Assembly (NCBI GenBank): GCA_023251515.1
Contig: JAHEYQ010000035.1
Span: 1-50,414, forward strand
Origin: Bacteroidales bacterium
GTDB lineage: Bacteria > Bacteroidota > Bacteroidia > Bacteroidales > JACABE01
Direction: 5' to 3'
Length of the DNA stretch: 50,414 nucleotides
Below are positions 17,167 to 26,429 of this stretch, piece by piece (the first letter of the stretch is position 1; each line of letters starts with the position of its first letter). Position numbers and translations under genes: made by a program. Under the pieces are notes generated by a model. The model saw nothing but the letters and a program-made list of their open reading frames with translations, was not told the origin of the DNA and ran no database searches.

Positions 17167-18243
17167 TCAGGAATTTATTAAGTAAAAAATTCTGTTTTTC
17201 AAAATTTTTAAGTCATTTGTTATTTTAATTCCTTTGTATTCTGCTGAATTACTGATAGATTCTGTGAGCTTAAAGTTGTTTTGTGTTGTTGAAAAATAGT
17301 ATTTTTTATGCAAATAGTAATCAGCAAGATATTCTTGTTCGGTTTGGCCTGGTGTTGGAATTAAAATTGCCTTTTTACCAAAAACAGACAAGTCCATTAT
17401 CGTGGAATAACCTGAACGACAAAGAATTATTTCTGAAGATGAAATTGCTTTTTGCATTTCTTCCGTACTTAAATGAGAGTAAATTATTGTATTTTTAGCA
17501 GTTTCTATTTTAATTCTCTCGGGAGTACCTTGAACCAGAATTGTTTTCAAATCAGATTTTGCAAGTTCTTTTAAGACAATTTCTTCAAAGATAGTTCGCT
17601 GTGGTTCTGGACCAGACAGAATTACCATCAAATCATATTTTTTAACTGCATTTTCTTCAGTTGAAGTAAATCTTGAAAGTGCTCCTATAAAATAAGAATC
17701 TATTGATAATTTGTATTTATGTGATAAATCTCCGGAAAGATTAATTGCACCTTCACAATCAGGAATCCAGCATTCATCAAAGTTTTTAATTAATAGATTG
17801 TTTATTCTAAATAGCATATAATCAAATACTTTTAGTTTAATAAAACTTTTTATTAAAACCTGATGTGTTATAAATATATTTTTTGTTTTTTTATTCCATA
17901 ATCCGAACCGATTATCAGAAATCACAATATCAATGTCTTTATCAATAATAATTTGCTTAAGGTTTTTATGTTCTTTGTATATGCCAAGTAGTATTTTAGG
18001 AATTATTGAAAACAATTTCAGTTTTAAACTTCCTTTTTTCTGATAAGTAATGTCGTAACCTTTTAGCTGAATAAATTTCAATTCTGGAAATTCCTGTTCA
18101 AGAAAAGCCAAAGGTCTTTTATCAGCAGCAATTATTATATTGGTATCATAAGAAATTAATTCTCTGATGATTGTTGTGCATCTTGCTGCATGCCCCAGTC
18201 CCCAATCAAGTGGACAAACCAATATGTTTTTCTTTTTTTTCAA
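17167..18243 (-). CDS. MurG-like (GT28-type) glycosyltransferase
   Basis: A 358-aa cytoplasmic glycosyltransferase of the GT-B fold. The N-terminal Rossmann domain has ILVCPLDWGLGHAARC at 8-22, with the glycine-rich GLGHA loop common to MurG-like enzymes. The C-terminal domain has MVILSGPEPQRTIFEE, then the nucleotide-sugar binding region ILCRSGYSTIMDL (about 272-284) and PTPGQTEQEYLA (about 295-306). The start appears to be TTG at 18243, followed by a lysine run. Paired with gtrA downstream, it suggests transfer of a sugar to a lipid or surface glycan; donor and acceptor are unknown. Confidence 0.85.
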   Translation of the reverse strand: MKKKKNILVCPLDWGLGHAARCTTIIRELISYDTNIIIAADKRPLAFLEQEFPELKFIQLKGYDITYQKKGSLKLKLFSIIPKILLGIYKEHKNLKQIIIDKDIDIVISDNRFGLWNKKTKNIFITHQVLIKSFIKLKVFDYMLFRINNLLIKNFDECWIPDCEGAINLSGDLSHKYKLSIDSYFIGALSRFTSTEENAVKKYDLMVILSGPEPQRTIFEEIVLKELAKSDLKTILVQGTPERIKIETAKNTIIYSHLSTEEMQKAISSSEIILCRSGYSTIMDLSVFGKKAILIPTPGQTEQEYLADYYLHKKYYFSTTQNNFKLTESISNSAEYKGIKITNDLKILKNRIFYLINS

Positions 18244-18282
18244 ATTTCAACAAAATTTTCTATAAAATTATAAATAAATAAG

Positions 18283-18290
18283 TAAATTTG
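18283..18290 (+). promoter_or_regulatory. -7 box upstream of dprA
   Basis: TAAATTTG fits TAnnTTTG and lies 20 nt before the TTG start at 18311, leaving a short leader. No clear -33 box is seen. Confidence 0.4.
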
Positions 18291-18310
18291 AAGAATTAAA
18301 ATAAACGAAT

Positions 18311-19402
18311 TTGTTAAGATACAGAATTGCCCTTACACTAATTCCCGGCGTGGGCGATATAATCGGGAAGAAACTTGTTTCCTATTGTGGAGGTGTTGAA
18401 GCCATCTTTAAGGAAAAAAAAGCTAATTTGCTTAAAATACCTGGTATTGGTGAAAATCTTGTTAATGCCATTGCAAATCATGATATGTTCGAAAAGGTTG
18501 ATAAAGAGTTGGGTTTTATCGATAAATATAATATTAAACCTTTGTTTTATCTGGATGCTGCTTATCCTTTGCGGTTAAAACAGTGTATTGATAGTCCGTT
18601 GATGTTATATTATATGGGAAATTCTGACCTTAATGCCCAAAAGATTGTAAGTGTTGTAGGTACACGTAATATTACAGAATATGGGAAAGATATATGTAAG
18701 CAGATTATCAAAGATTTAAGCCAGCAAAATGTAATTATCGTCAGTGGTCTGGCTTATGGTGTCGATACTTATTCACATAAAGCAGCTTTGGATAATAATT
18801 TGCAAACTATTGGTGTATTGGCACATGGATTGGATAGGGTATATCCGCCAAGCAATAAATCTTTGGCTGAAAAAATGGTAAAAAGCGGAGGTTTGTTAAC
18901 TGAATTTATGAGTGCAACGAATCCGGACAGAGAAAATTTCCCGAAAAGAAACCGGATTATTGCTGGAATTGCCGATGCTGTTGTAATTGTAGAGGCCGCC
19001 AAAAAAGGCGGAGCTTTAATAACTGCTGAAATTGCAAATTCATATAACCGTGATGTTTTTGCTGTTCCAGGAAGAAACACAGATACTTTTTCTGAGGGTT
19101 GTAATCATTTGATTAAGATAAACAAAGCCAATTTGATTCAATCTGCTGATGATATTTTGTATATTATGGGTTGGGAAACCAACAAAAAACCAAAGAAAAC
19201 TGCTCAGAAACAATTGTTTATTGAACTAACTCCCGATCAAAAAATAATTTATGATATTTTGAGTTTAAAAGCAACAACGGCTATTGATGAGCTTTGTATA
19301 AATTCGAAACTTAATGTATCTAAAGTTGCTGAAATATTGTTAAACTTTGAATTAGAAGGGATTATTAAATGTTTACCTGGAAAAGTTTATCAATTGGCAT
19401 AA
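18311..19402 (+). CDS. dprA: DNA-processing protein DprA
   Basis: Loads RecA on incoming single-stranded DNA during natural transformation. The 363-aa protein starts at TTG; an in-frame TAA at 18302-18304 excludes an earlier start. Residues 8-60 form helix-hairpin-helix units (LIPGVGDIIGKK; LKIPGIGENLVNAIA). The Rossmann-like core shows VVGTRNITEYG, IVSGLAYGVDTYSHKAAL, FPKRNRIIAG and EAAKKGGALITAE, all diagnostic. A DprA winged-helix domain closes the protein (about 300-363). It is convergent with the following gene, with 6 nt between stop codons. Confidence 0.96.
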   Translation: MLRYRIALTLIPGVGDIIGKKLVSYCGGVEAIFKEKKANLLKIPGIGENLVNAIANHDMFEKVDKELGFIDKYNIKPLFYLDAAYPLRLKQCIDSPLMLYYMGNSDLNAQKIVSVVGTRNITEYGKDICKQIIKDLSQQNVIIVSGLAYGVDTYSHKAALDNNLQTIGVLAHGLDRVYPPSNKSLAEKMVKSGGLLTEFMSATNPDRENFPKRNRIIAGIADAVVIVEAAKKGGALITAEIANSYNRDVFAVPGRNTDTFSEGCNHLIKINKANLIQSADDILYIMGWETNKKPKKTAQKQLFIELTPDQKIIYDILSLKATTAIDELCINSKLNVSKVAEILLNFELEGIIKCLPGKVYQLA

Positions 19403-19407
19403 ACTTT
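19382..19407. terminator. Hairpin at the dprA stop codon, possible terminator
   Basis: A perfect 9-bp stem AAAGTTTAT / ATAAACTTT with an 8-nt loop overlaps the dprA stop codon. It lies between convergent genes, but its T-tracts are interrupted. Confidence 0.4.
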
Positions 19408-19408
19408 C

Positions 19409-20449
19409 TTATATGTTTTTCAAAGCTTTATATCTTTTTCCCCAAAATTTGTAAAAAGTAAATGAAGTATAAACCATAAACCGTTCATACCATATGAATT
19501 TCAGCAAATAATGAGATATTCTGTAAGTAAGCAGCAAAAATAGAATGAAAAGTATTGCCTGTAGTATCCATTCATAAACAAAACTCTCCATAAATGGAGT
19601 AGTTGAAGGGAAAATGCTTATAATCGTCCTGTTAATAAGTAAATTAAAAGCTAAGGCAATTAAAAAAATAAAGCCATGAGCTGTTTCTATTGCTCGTTTT
19701 GGACATTGGCTCATACATCTCATGCAACTTTCGCATTTTAATTTCCAGAAAGGTCTGTTTTCAAGTTTTATAATTGCCTTTACAGGACATTTTATTATGC
19801 ACAAATCGCAATTGTCGCAGTTTGAATTTGCATAAAAAGTTTTGGAAAGTATAAAACGACCTATGAAGTAATACCCAAGCGAAACAGGCATAATCAATAT
19901 ATCCTGAACTATTTCGTAAAATACAGGAAATGAAGTTTTTGCATTTGAATACAAATCGGCATATTTTTCAGCTTTAGCTTTCATTTTCAAATGGATATAC
20001 AAAACTGTTTTCTCGTTAAGCGACGGATGTAATGATAACCAGTTAGAAGGCATATCAAAAGCATTCATTCCAACTATTTTGTATCCTTTCAGTTTTAAAA
20101 TTAATAATGAATAATAAAGTGAAATACCACTGAGACCTGGAGTTATGTATTTGTTTATCAACATACCTGCTCTGGTATTCATCAATACAATATCATTATT
20201 TCCTTTTGGAAATTGATTGATAAAACTTATCATTACCGGAGGATAATTAAACCCATGAACCGGTGATATAAAAACAATCAGATTATTGTCAGATGGTTTT
20301 TCAATAGGAAATTCTTTTATACCGGCAATATTGATGATGGTTGTTGAAATCCCTTTTTCATTTGATTTGGCGGCAAACCATTTTGCAATATTATAAGCAT
20401 TTCCGGTTCCACTGAAATAATAAATCTGGATTTTTGAATATTTCTGCAT
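19409..20449 (-). CDS. EFR1-type flavodoxin/ferredoxin membrane protein
   Basis: A 346-aa redox protein. Residues 7-160 are flavodoxin-like, with the FMN phosphate loop SGTGN at 13-17. Residues 205-255 hold two [4Fe-4S] motifs: C211, C214, C217, C221 in CDNCDLCIIKCP and C239, C242, C245, C249 in CESCMRCMSQCP. The C-terminus adds two likely transmembrane helices (about 257-279 and 293-315), which anchors the electron-transfer domains to the inner membrane. This matches the EFR1 family as I know it; electron donor and acceptor are unknown. It starts 9 nt after the stop codon of the outer-membrane barrel gene and is probably co-transcribed with it. Confidence 0.85.
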   Translation of the reverse strand: MQKYSKIQIYYFSGTGNAYNIAKWFAAKSNEKGISTTIINIAGIKEFPIEKPSDNNLIVFISPVHGFNYPPVMISFINQFPKGNNDIVLMNTRAGMLINKYITPGLSGISLYYSLLILKLKGYKIVGMNAFDMPSNWLSLHPSLNEKTVLYIHLKMKAKAEKYADLYSNAKTSFPVFYEIVQDILIMPVSLGYYFIGRFILSKTFYANSNCDNCDLCIIKCPVKAIIKLENRPFWKLKCESCMRCMSQCPKRAIETAHGFIFLIALAFNLLINRTIISIFPSTTPFMESFVYEWILQAILFILFLLLTYRISHYLLKFIWYERFMVYTSFTFYKFWGKRYKALKNI

Positions 20450-20458
20450 ACCAATTAG

Positions 20459-22909
20459 TTAGAAAGCACTTCCTCCTCTGAAGTTTGCATCATCAGAACG
20501 TCCCCTTTGTTTGTTGTTAAAATTATTGAAACTAAAAGAAGCAGTAAGCATAATAACAGGTCCTTCCGATTGTAATAAATAGTCATTGTTATACTTATCG
20601 CTTTTTACAGTATAATGATATTTTATAGAATTTAAAATGTTCTGACCAGTAATTCCAATATTTAGTTTGCCATTCATAAATGGTTGATTTAATGCAAGAT
20701 TTATTGTGTAAAATCCTGTTGAACTTCCCTGAGCATCAATACCTGAGCCTCTGAAATAGGCTATTGCCTGTAATCGGGTATATGTTTTTAATATCGTAAA
20801 GTTTGAAATTAAGCGTGCATCCCATGAATTTGCTTTATTATTTGTATTACTGTTATTTACATAGCTTTCAATATTATATCTGTAAAAATTTCCACCACTG
20901 TTTATCTGCCACCATTTATTCAGATTAAAGTCTAAACCCATTTCAATACCATAAGCAGTCTGATTATTAGAATTTATCAACTGATGTATCATTATTCCAT
21001 CATTATTAAGGATTCTTAACGAATTGAAACTGTTTGTTGTATAGCGATAATAGGTTTGAGTTGATAAAGTCATAATTTTATACATAAAACGATAGTTAAG
21101 CTCAAAAGCATCAGTATATTCAGGTTCAAGAATGGGGCTACCTTTAAAAATATTGTAAGGATCAACATATGAAGGAATTTTATTGAGCAGGTAGGGCAGG
21201 GGTCGATTTATTCTGCGGCTGTAACTCAGCTGAAACTGATGTTTATCTTTAATCGATTTTGAAAAATGCAAACTAGGATACAACATAAATTTATCGAATT
21301 TATAAGTATCACCATCACTGCTAAATACAATGGTTCGGGTGAAATATTCTGAGCGTAAACCCAGCATATAAGAAATTCCGGCAAATTTACTAGAATAGGT
21401 TGCATAACCTGAATAAATATCATTTACATAATCGAGTTTTGATGTAAATAGTGGATTTACAATCCAGTACTTTGATGCAGTATCATAATCTCTGAAATCA
21501 AGATCGTCATCTCTGTCTTCATACCTGTATTGAAAACCAGCCTCAATATTGCCGAATTTGCTATCGAGTTTGTAATCAACATTTAATCTGTAGTTATAAT
21601 TAAAATTATACTTTCTGTATTTCAGCATCTTTATGGTCTTCAAATCATTATAATTCAAATCAGTAATATTGTCATAAAGCAGATTGTTATCTTCGCCGTC
21701 CCAGGAATTATAATTATTAGATATGGTCAGATTTTCTTTGTCGCTGAATTTGTGTGTGTAATCGAGGGAAATTTCGGTAACTTTACCCATAACATCTAAT
21801 GAGTTTGAACTCTTTGAAAATGTTTCGGTTGCAAGAGTATTGGTGTAAAAATTTAATTTTGAATCAGTTCCCTGATCGAATCCTTTTTCACCATAACTTG
21901 CCTGAAAAGTGAATGCATTTTTAGCATTTAAATCGTAATCCACACCAAATTTTCCGGAAAGATTATTGCTGTAAAAGTATTGCAATGCTTTGCTTTTCAT
22001 ATATTGGGTTCCGCTGTTTAAATAGCTGATATTGTTTATACTGATTTCATTTTCGTAACGGCTGTTATCATAATCAATACCTCCGAATATATTTATTTTT
22101 GATTTCCTGTAATTAATTAACACATTTGCTGAGTTTTTATTAGGAAAACCTTTAGAGCCAAAAATTGTACCGCTTAAGCCTTGTAGTTTTTCTTTTTTCA
22201 AAACTACATTGATGATTCCTGATTGCGCATTGGCTTCATATTTAGCTGAAGGATTGGTGATTACTTCAATTTGCTGGATTGAAGCGGCATTAATTTGTTT
22301 AAGTGCATCACTACCTTTTAGAATGCTTTGTTTGCCATCAATAAGCACAATAAAATCAGAACTTCCTCTTAAAGTAACATTTCCCTGCGGGTCAACCTGT
22401 ATTGAAGGGGTGTTTTCCAGAACATTAACTGCAGTACCACCGCGGGCCACCAAATCTTTATCTACATTAATAACCCGTTTATCTATCTGATATTCAACTT
22501 TTGCACGTTCGGCTGTAATGGCAACTTCTTTAAGTTGTGAGCTTTGTTCATACATTTTCAAATCGCCAATACTGATGCTCGGATTTCTCTCGCTTAATTC
22601 AAATGGCGTTGAAAATGTTTTTTCAAATCCCATAAAAGATAAGCTTAGATAATATTTTCCAAATGCTATTTTTTCAATCTTAAATTCTCCTTTTTCATTG
22701 CTGATTGTTCCGTTTATAAATACAGAATCTTTTAATGAATATAATGAAATTGTAACAAATTCCATGGGTTTATTGCTTGCGGCTTCTAAAACCCTGCCTT
22801 TTACTATTGCAGTTTTTGTATCAGGAGCAAGTTTGTTTGCAAAATTTTTATTGGGAAAAATAATCATCAAAAGCATTGAAATTGCTAAAAAGCATAAAAA
22901 TTTCTTCAT
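20459..22909 (-). CDS. Outer-membrane beta-barrel protein, TonB-receptor-like (OMP_b-brl_3 type)
   Basis: An 816-aa outer-membrane protein with a signal peptide (1-24). A carboxypeptidase-regulatory-like domain lies at about 35-110 (VKGRVLEAASNKPMEFVTIS; FEKTFSTPFEL). A plug-like domain at about 125-240 includes RGGTAVNVLENTPSIQVD, GNVTLRGSSDFIVLIDGK and QIEVITNPSAKYEA. The rest is a long barrel rich in alternating aromatic strands (YNYRLNVDYKLDSKFGN; FELNYRFMYKIMTLS). This layout matches the TonB-dependent-receptor-like outer-membrane family common in Bacteroidota. No SusD-like partner is nearby, so a glycan uptake role is not supported. The substrate is unknown. Confidence 0.9.
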   Translation of the reverse strand: MKKFLCFLAISMLLMIIFPNKNFANKLAPDTKTAIVKGRVLEAASNKPMEFVTISLYSLKDSVFINGTISNEKGEFKIEKIAFGKYYLSLSFMGFEKTFSTPFELSERNPSISIGDLKMYEQSSQLKEVAITAERAKVEYQIDKRVINVDKDLVARGGTAVNVLENTPSIQVDPQGNVTLRGSSDFIVLIDGKQSILKGSDALKQINAASIQQIEVITNPSAKYEANAQSGIINVVLKKEKLQGLSGTIFGSKGFPNKNSANVLINYRKSKINIFGGIDYDNSRYENEISINNISYLNSGTQYMKSKALQYFYSNNLSGKFGVDYDLNAKNAFTFQASYGEKGFDQGTDSKLNFYTNTLATETFSKSSNSLDVMGKVTEISLDYTHKFSDKENLTISNNYNSWDGEDNNLLYDNITDLNYNDLKTIKMLKYRKYNFNYNYRLNVDYKLDSKFGNIEAGFQYRYEDRDDDLDFRDYDTASKYWIVNPLFTSKLDYVNDIYSGYATYSSKFAGISYMLGLRSEYFTRTIVFSSDGDTYKFDKFMLYPSLHFSKSIKDKHQFQLSYSRRINRPLPYLLNKIPSYVDPYNIFKGSPILEPEYTDAFELNYRFMYKIMTLSTQTYYRYTTNSFNSLRILNNDGIMIHQLINSNNQTAYGIEMGLDFNLNKWWQINSGGNFYRYNIESYVNNSNTNNKANSWDARLISNFTILKTYTRLQAIAYFRGSGIDAQGSSTGFYTINLALNQPFMNGKLNIGITGQNILNSIKYHYTVKSDKYNNDYLLQSEGPVIMLTASFSFNNFNNKQRGRSDDANFRGGSAF

Positions 22910-23026
22910 AAGATAAACTATAAAATATGTGTAAATTAAACCATTAGCTGTTTATTTTCAGTTATGACGCAATAAGAAATGCTCAGGTTACAAAATATTT
23001 GATTATTTAATTTTAAAATATTTTTG

Positions 23027-23034
23027 TAGGTTTG
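23027..23034 (+). promoter_or_regulatory. -7 box upstream of prfB
   Basis: TAGGTTTG fits TAnnTTTG and ends 21 nt before the ATG at 23056. A TTTG lies 25 nt further upstream, longer than the usual spacing. Confidence 0.45.
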
Positions 23035-23055
23035 CAAATAAATTAAACTTTAACA

Positions 23056-24151
23056 ATGATAGTATCAGAAGTACTTAAAGATTTAGAAAAGAGAGTCAGT
23101 GATCTCAGGAGGTTTCTTTGACATTGATAAAAAACTTGAATTAATAGCTGAAGAAGAGAAAATTACACATGAATCTGATTTTTGGAATGATTCAAAAAAA
23201 GCTGAAACAGTTTTAAAAAGTATTAGGGATAAAAAAGTTTGGACAGATGCTTTTATAGAAACAGATAAAAGTTTTGAAGAGTTTAAGCTTTATGCAGAGT
23301 TTTTTGGAATGGGTGAAGCCACAGAAGAAGAACTTGAAAATCAGTATGCAATCACACTGAAACTTGTTGAGAAACTTGAGTTTAAAAACATGCTCAGTGG
23401 CGAGGAAGATCGTTTGGGAGCCATTGTAACTATAAATTCAGGAGCAGGTGGTACAGAAAGTCAGGATTGGGCTGAAATGCTTATGCGGATGTATATCAGA
23501 TGGGGCGAAAGAAATAATCATAAAATCAGCACCATTGATATTCAGGAAGGTGATATTGCCGGTTTTAAATCTGCTACGTTGGAATTTGAAGGTGAATTTG
23601 CTTATGGAAATCTGAAGGGCGAAAACGGGGTTCATCGATTGGTTCGTTTGTCGCCTTTTGATTCGGCAAATAAACGTCATACTTCATTTGCATCGGTGTA
23701 TGCATATCCGATTATTGATGACAATATTGAAATTGAGATAAATCCGGCTGATATTTCGTGGGATACATTCCGATCGAGTGGTCCGGGTGGGCAAAATGTA
23801 AACAAGGTTGAAACTGCAGTTAGATTAAAGCATGAGCCAACCGGAATTATTATTGAATGCCAGCAAACCCGTTCGCAGGGTCAGAATCGTGAAAAAGCCA
23901 TTCAGATGCTTAAATCTCAACTTTATGAAATTGAATTGCGCAAGAAAAGAGAAAAGCTTGATGCTATTGAGAATACAAAAAAAAGAATAGAATGGGGCTC
24001 TCAGATCAGAAGTTATGTAATGCATCCTTATAAAATGGTAAAAGATTTGCGAACCGGTGTTGAAACATCCAATGTGCAAGCCGTTATGGATGGTGATCTG
24101 GACGATTTTATCAAAGCATTTTTGATGGAATTCGGCAATACGAAAAGATAA
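23056..24151 (+). CDS. prfB: Peptide chain release factor 2 (programmed +1 frameshift)
   Basis: Ends translation at UGA and UAA. The zero frame runs 21 codons from ATG at 23056 ([14 protein letters not shown]...) to an in-frame TGA at 23119-23121. Reading must slip +1 after CTT and continue with GAC at 23120, giving 364 aa. The stop-recognition tripeptide is Ser199-Pro200-Phe201 ([12 protein letters not shown]), and the peptidyl-hydrolysis GGQ is at 244-246 ([16 protein letters not shown]). A caller that ignores the shift would start falsely at GTG 23099. The gene is autoregulated by RF2 level through this shift, as in other bacteria. Divergent from the outer-membrane barrel gene. Confidence 0.96.
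23107..23122 (+). promoter_or_regulatory. prfB frameshift site with internal Shine-Dalgarno
   Basis: AGGAGG at 23107-23112 is followed after 3 nt by CTT TGA C. This is the standard RF2 layout: a strong internal Shine-Dalgarno, a slippery CTT codon and a UGA stop in a weak C context. Confidence 0.95.
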
Positions 24152-24196
24152 AACAATAAATTATTAATTGAAAATCACATTGAAATAAAGAAAGTA

Positions 24197-26404
24197 ATGA
24201 GTTCTTTTTTTGAAAACCAAATAAATAAAATCATAAAACAAATTGTAATTAAATCTCTGATATTCATTAATCTGATTTTTATTGCAATTATTATGCCTAT
24301 TACAATTTTTGCTCAAAAAAGTAAGCCTGACACATTATCGGCTGAACTTATCGATATTAAAATAAAGCGTGATGGTATTTTAAATGAATCTGCCTGGAAA
24401 TCGGCTAAGCGGATTACGAATTTCAGGCAACGTGAACCTGATAATGGCAAAGAGGTTACTGAACGAACAGAAGCAGCTATTTTATATAATAACAACACTT
24501 TATATATTGGTTTGTGGGCTTATGATTCGCATCCTGAAAAAATTCTGGCTAAAGATATGGCTCGCGATGGACGATGGGGTACTTCTGATAATTTTGAAAT
24601 AGTTATCAGTACGTTTAACGATAATCGCAATGCGTATTTGTTTGTAGTAAATCCGAATGGAGCCAGAGGTGATGCCATTATTACCGATGAGGGTAACGGT
24701 TGGAATGAAGACTGGAATGGTGTTTGGGATGTTAATGTTGTGAAAAATGACAGCGGTTGGTTTGCTGAACTGGAAATTCCTTTTTCTACCATGAAATTCA
24801 TGAAAAAGGATTCGTTGATTTGGGGTTTGAATATCGAAAGAAATATCAGATGGAAGAATGAGCAGGCTTCATGGCAAGGTTGGTCGAGAGATTACAGCGT
24901 TTTTAAAATTTCTCAAGGTGGATATCTTGACAATCTTGTTAATATTAAAAACAAACAGATTGCTGAAATAAAACCTTTTATCAGTACTGGCTTTTTAAAA
25001 CAGCAAACTGCTGATGCTGATAAAACTCTGAAAGTAGGTGGCGATGTAAATATTCATTTTACACCTACAACCAAGTTAAACCTTACATTTAATACTGATT
25101 TTTCGCAGGTTGAATCCGACAGAGCTACTGTAAATTTAACACGTTTCTCGGTTTATATGCCAGAGAAAAGAGAGTTTTTTATAGAAAGCAAAGATTTGTT
25201 CTCGTTTGCCATTGCCGGAGGAACTGAAGGATTCTACAGCCGAAGAATAGGAATTACTCAGGGTAATGAAATCCCGATACTAGGAGGAGTAAAGCTTACA
25301 GGCAAAGAAAAATCTACAAACTTTGGCATACTTTCGCTTCAAACTGCCCGAAAAGATAGTATTCCTACAGTAAACTACACAGTAATAAGGGTTAAACAAG
25401 ATATTTCCAGCCATTCCAATATAGGAATAATTACAACAGCCCGAAACGAAAAAGGACATTATAATTATATGTATGGTGCTGATTTTAATTATATAACTTC
25501 AAGTTTTCTGAAAAACAAATATCTGATGATTGGAGGAAATATTGCCCAAAGCCAAACACAAGATGAAAAAGGGAAACGCAATCTGGCATATCAGGCTTAT
25601 TTAAGTTTACCCAACGATTTTATTAACTATTATTTTATTACCGGAACTACACAGCAGGATTATAATCCTGAGATAGGTTTTGTTCAAAGAGGTAATTATA
25701 ATATGTATTACTCTACGCTTGAAATTAGTCCCCGACCCAAGTGGATTCCATGGATTAAGCAACTTTCATTTAAACCATTGGATGTGATTTATTACTTAAG
25801 CGATAATACAAAAGCAGTTGAAAATGCTCAGTATGTTATCAGACCACTTGGCGTTACAACTAAAAGCGGCGAACATTTCGAATTTAATCTGCAACGCGAT
25901 TTCGACAACCTGCCTTATGATTTTAATATTTATGATACCATTGTAATTCCGAAAGGTGAGTATTGGTATAATCATTATGAACTGCAATTTGATACCTATC
26001 AATCGCGTAAATTGTATGTGGGTACATTTTTGAACTGGGGCGATTTTTACAACGGCACGCGCACAAAAACTTATATAAATGTAAATTGGTATCCTAACAA
26101 GCATTTTAATATTTCGGCAGATTGGATTCGTAACGATATCCGCTTACCGATGGGTAGTTTTATTACACACGAATTTGGTTCGAAGGTAGAATATGCTTTT
26201 ACACCAAAGCTAAACAACAGTCTTTATGGACAATGGAACAATCTGACTGAAGAAATACTGCTTAATTATCGCATTAATTGGATACCTAAGGTAGGAAGCG
26301 ATTTTTATTTTGTAATAAACCAACGTATAAAAACCAAAGGCAATACAATTGAATTTGGCGATTTTACACTTTTGGCAAAATTTATCTGGCGATTGAGTAT
26401 TTAA
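24197..26404 (+). CDS. DUF5916 protein with CBM9-like N-terminal domain, outer membrane
   Basis: A 735-aa protein. An N-terminal hydrophobic segment (about 18-40, ending IFAQ) acts as a signal peptide. Residues about 50-235 form a CBM9-like domain: DGILNESAWKSAKRITNFRQ, EAAILYNNNTLYIGLWAYD, DNFEIVISTFNDNRNAYLF and WFAELEIPFSTMKF. The remainder is the DUF5916 region, with FSQVESDRATVNLTRFSVYM followed by PEKREFFIES, then alternating strands that suggest an outer-membrane barrel ending WRLSI. Such proteins are frequent in Bacteroidota and often lie near transport or peptidase genes; their role is unknown. It begins 45 nt after prfB and may be partly co-transcribed. Confidence 0.85.
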   Translation: MSSFFENQINKIIKQIVIKSLIFINLIFIAIIMPITIFAQKSKPDTLSAELIDIKIKRDGILNESAWKSAKRITNFRQREPDNGKEVTERTEAAILYNNNTLYIGLWAYDSHPEKILAKDMARDGRWGTSDNFEIVISTFNDNRNAYLFVVNPNGARGDAIITDEGNGWNEDWNGVWDVNVVKNDSGWFAELEIPFSTMKFMKKDSLIWGLNIERNIRWKNEQASWQGWSRDYSVFKISQGGYLDNLVNIKNKQIAEIKPFISTGFLKQQTADADKTLKVGGDVNIHFTPTTKLNLTFNTDFSQVESDRATVNLTRFSVYMPEKREFFIESKDLFSFAIAGGTEGFYSRRIGITQGNEIPILGGVKLTGKEKSTNFGILSLQTARKDSIPTVNYTVIRVKQDISSHSNIGIITTARNEKGHYNYMYGADFNYITSSFLKNKYLMIGGNIAQSQTQDEKGKRNLAYQAYLSLPNDFINYYFITGTTQQDYNPEIGFVQRGNYNMYYSTLEISPRPKWIPWIKQLSFKPLDVIYYLSDNTKAVENAQYVIRPLGVTTKSGEHFEFNLQRDFDNLPYDFNIYDTIVIPKGEYWYNHYELQFDTYQSRKLYVGTFLNWGDFYNGTRTKTYINVNWYPNKHFNISADWIRNDIRLPMGSFITHEFGSKVEYAFTPKLNNSLYGQWNNLTEEILLNYRINWIPKVGSDFYFVINQRIKTKGNTIEFGDFTLLAKFIWRLSI

Positions 26405-26429
26405 AAATCATGCCTTTATAGTTTGATGT

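Noticed and set aside
20459..22909. A SusC-type glycan uptake locus
   Set aside because: No SusD-like lipoprotein, glycoside hydrolase or sulfatase lies nearby, and the barrel resembles the OMP_b-brl_3 type rather than SusC.
23099..23119. A GTG start for prfB at 23099
   Set aside because: The zero-frame ATG at 23056 and the CTT TGA C frameshift site explain the N-terminus; the GTG is only the first start codon in the shifted frame.
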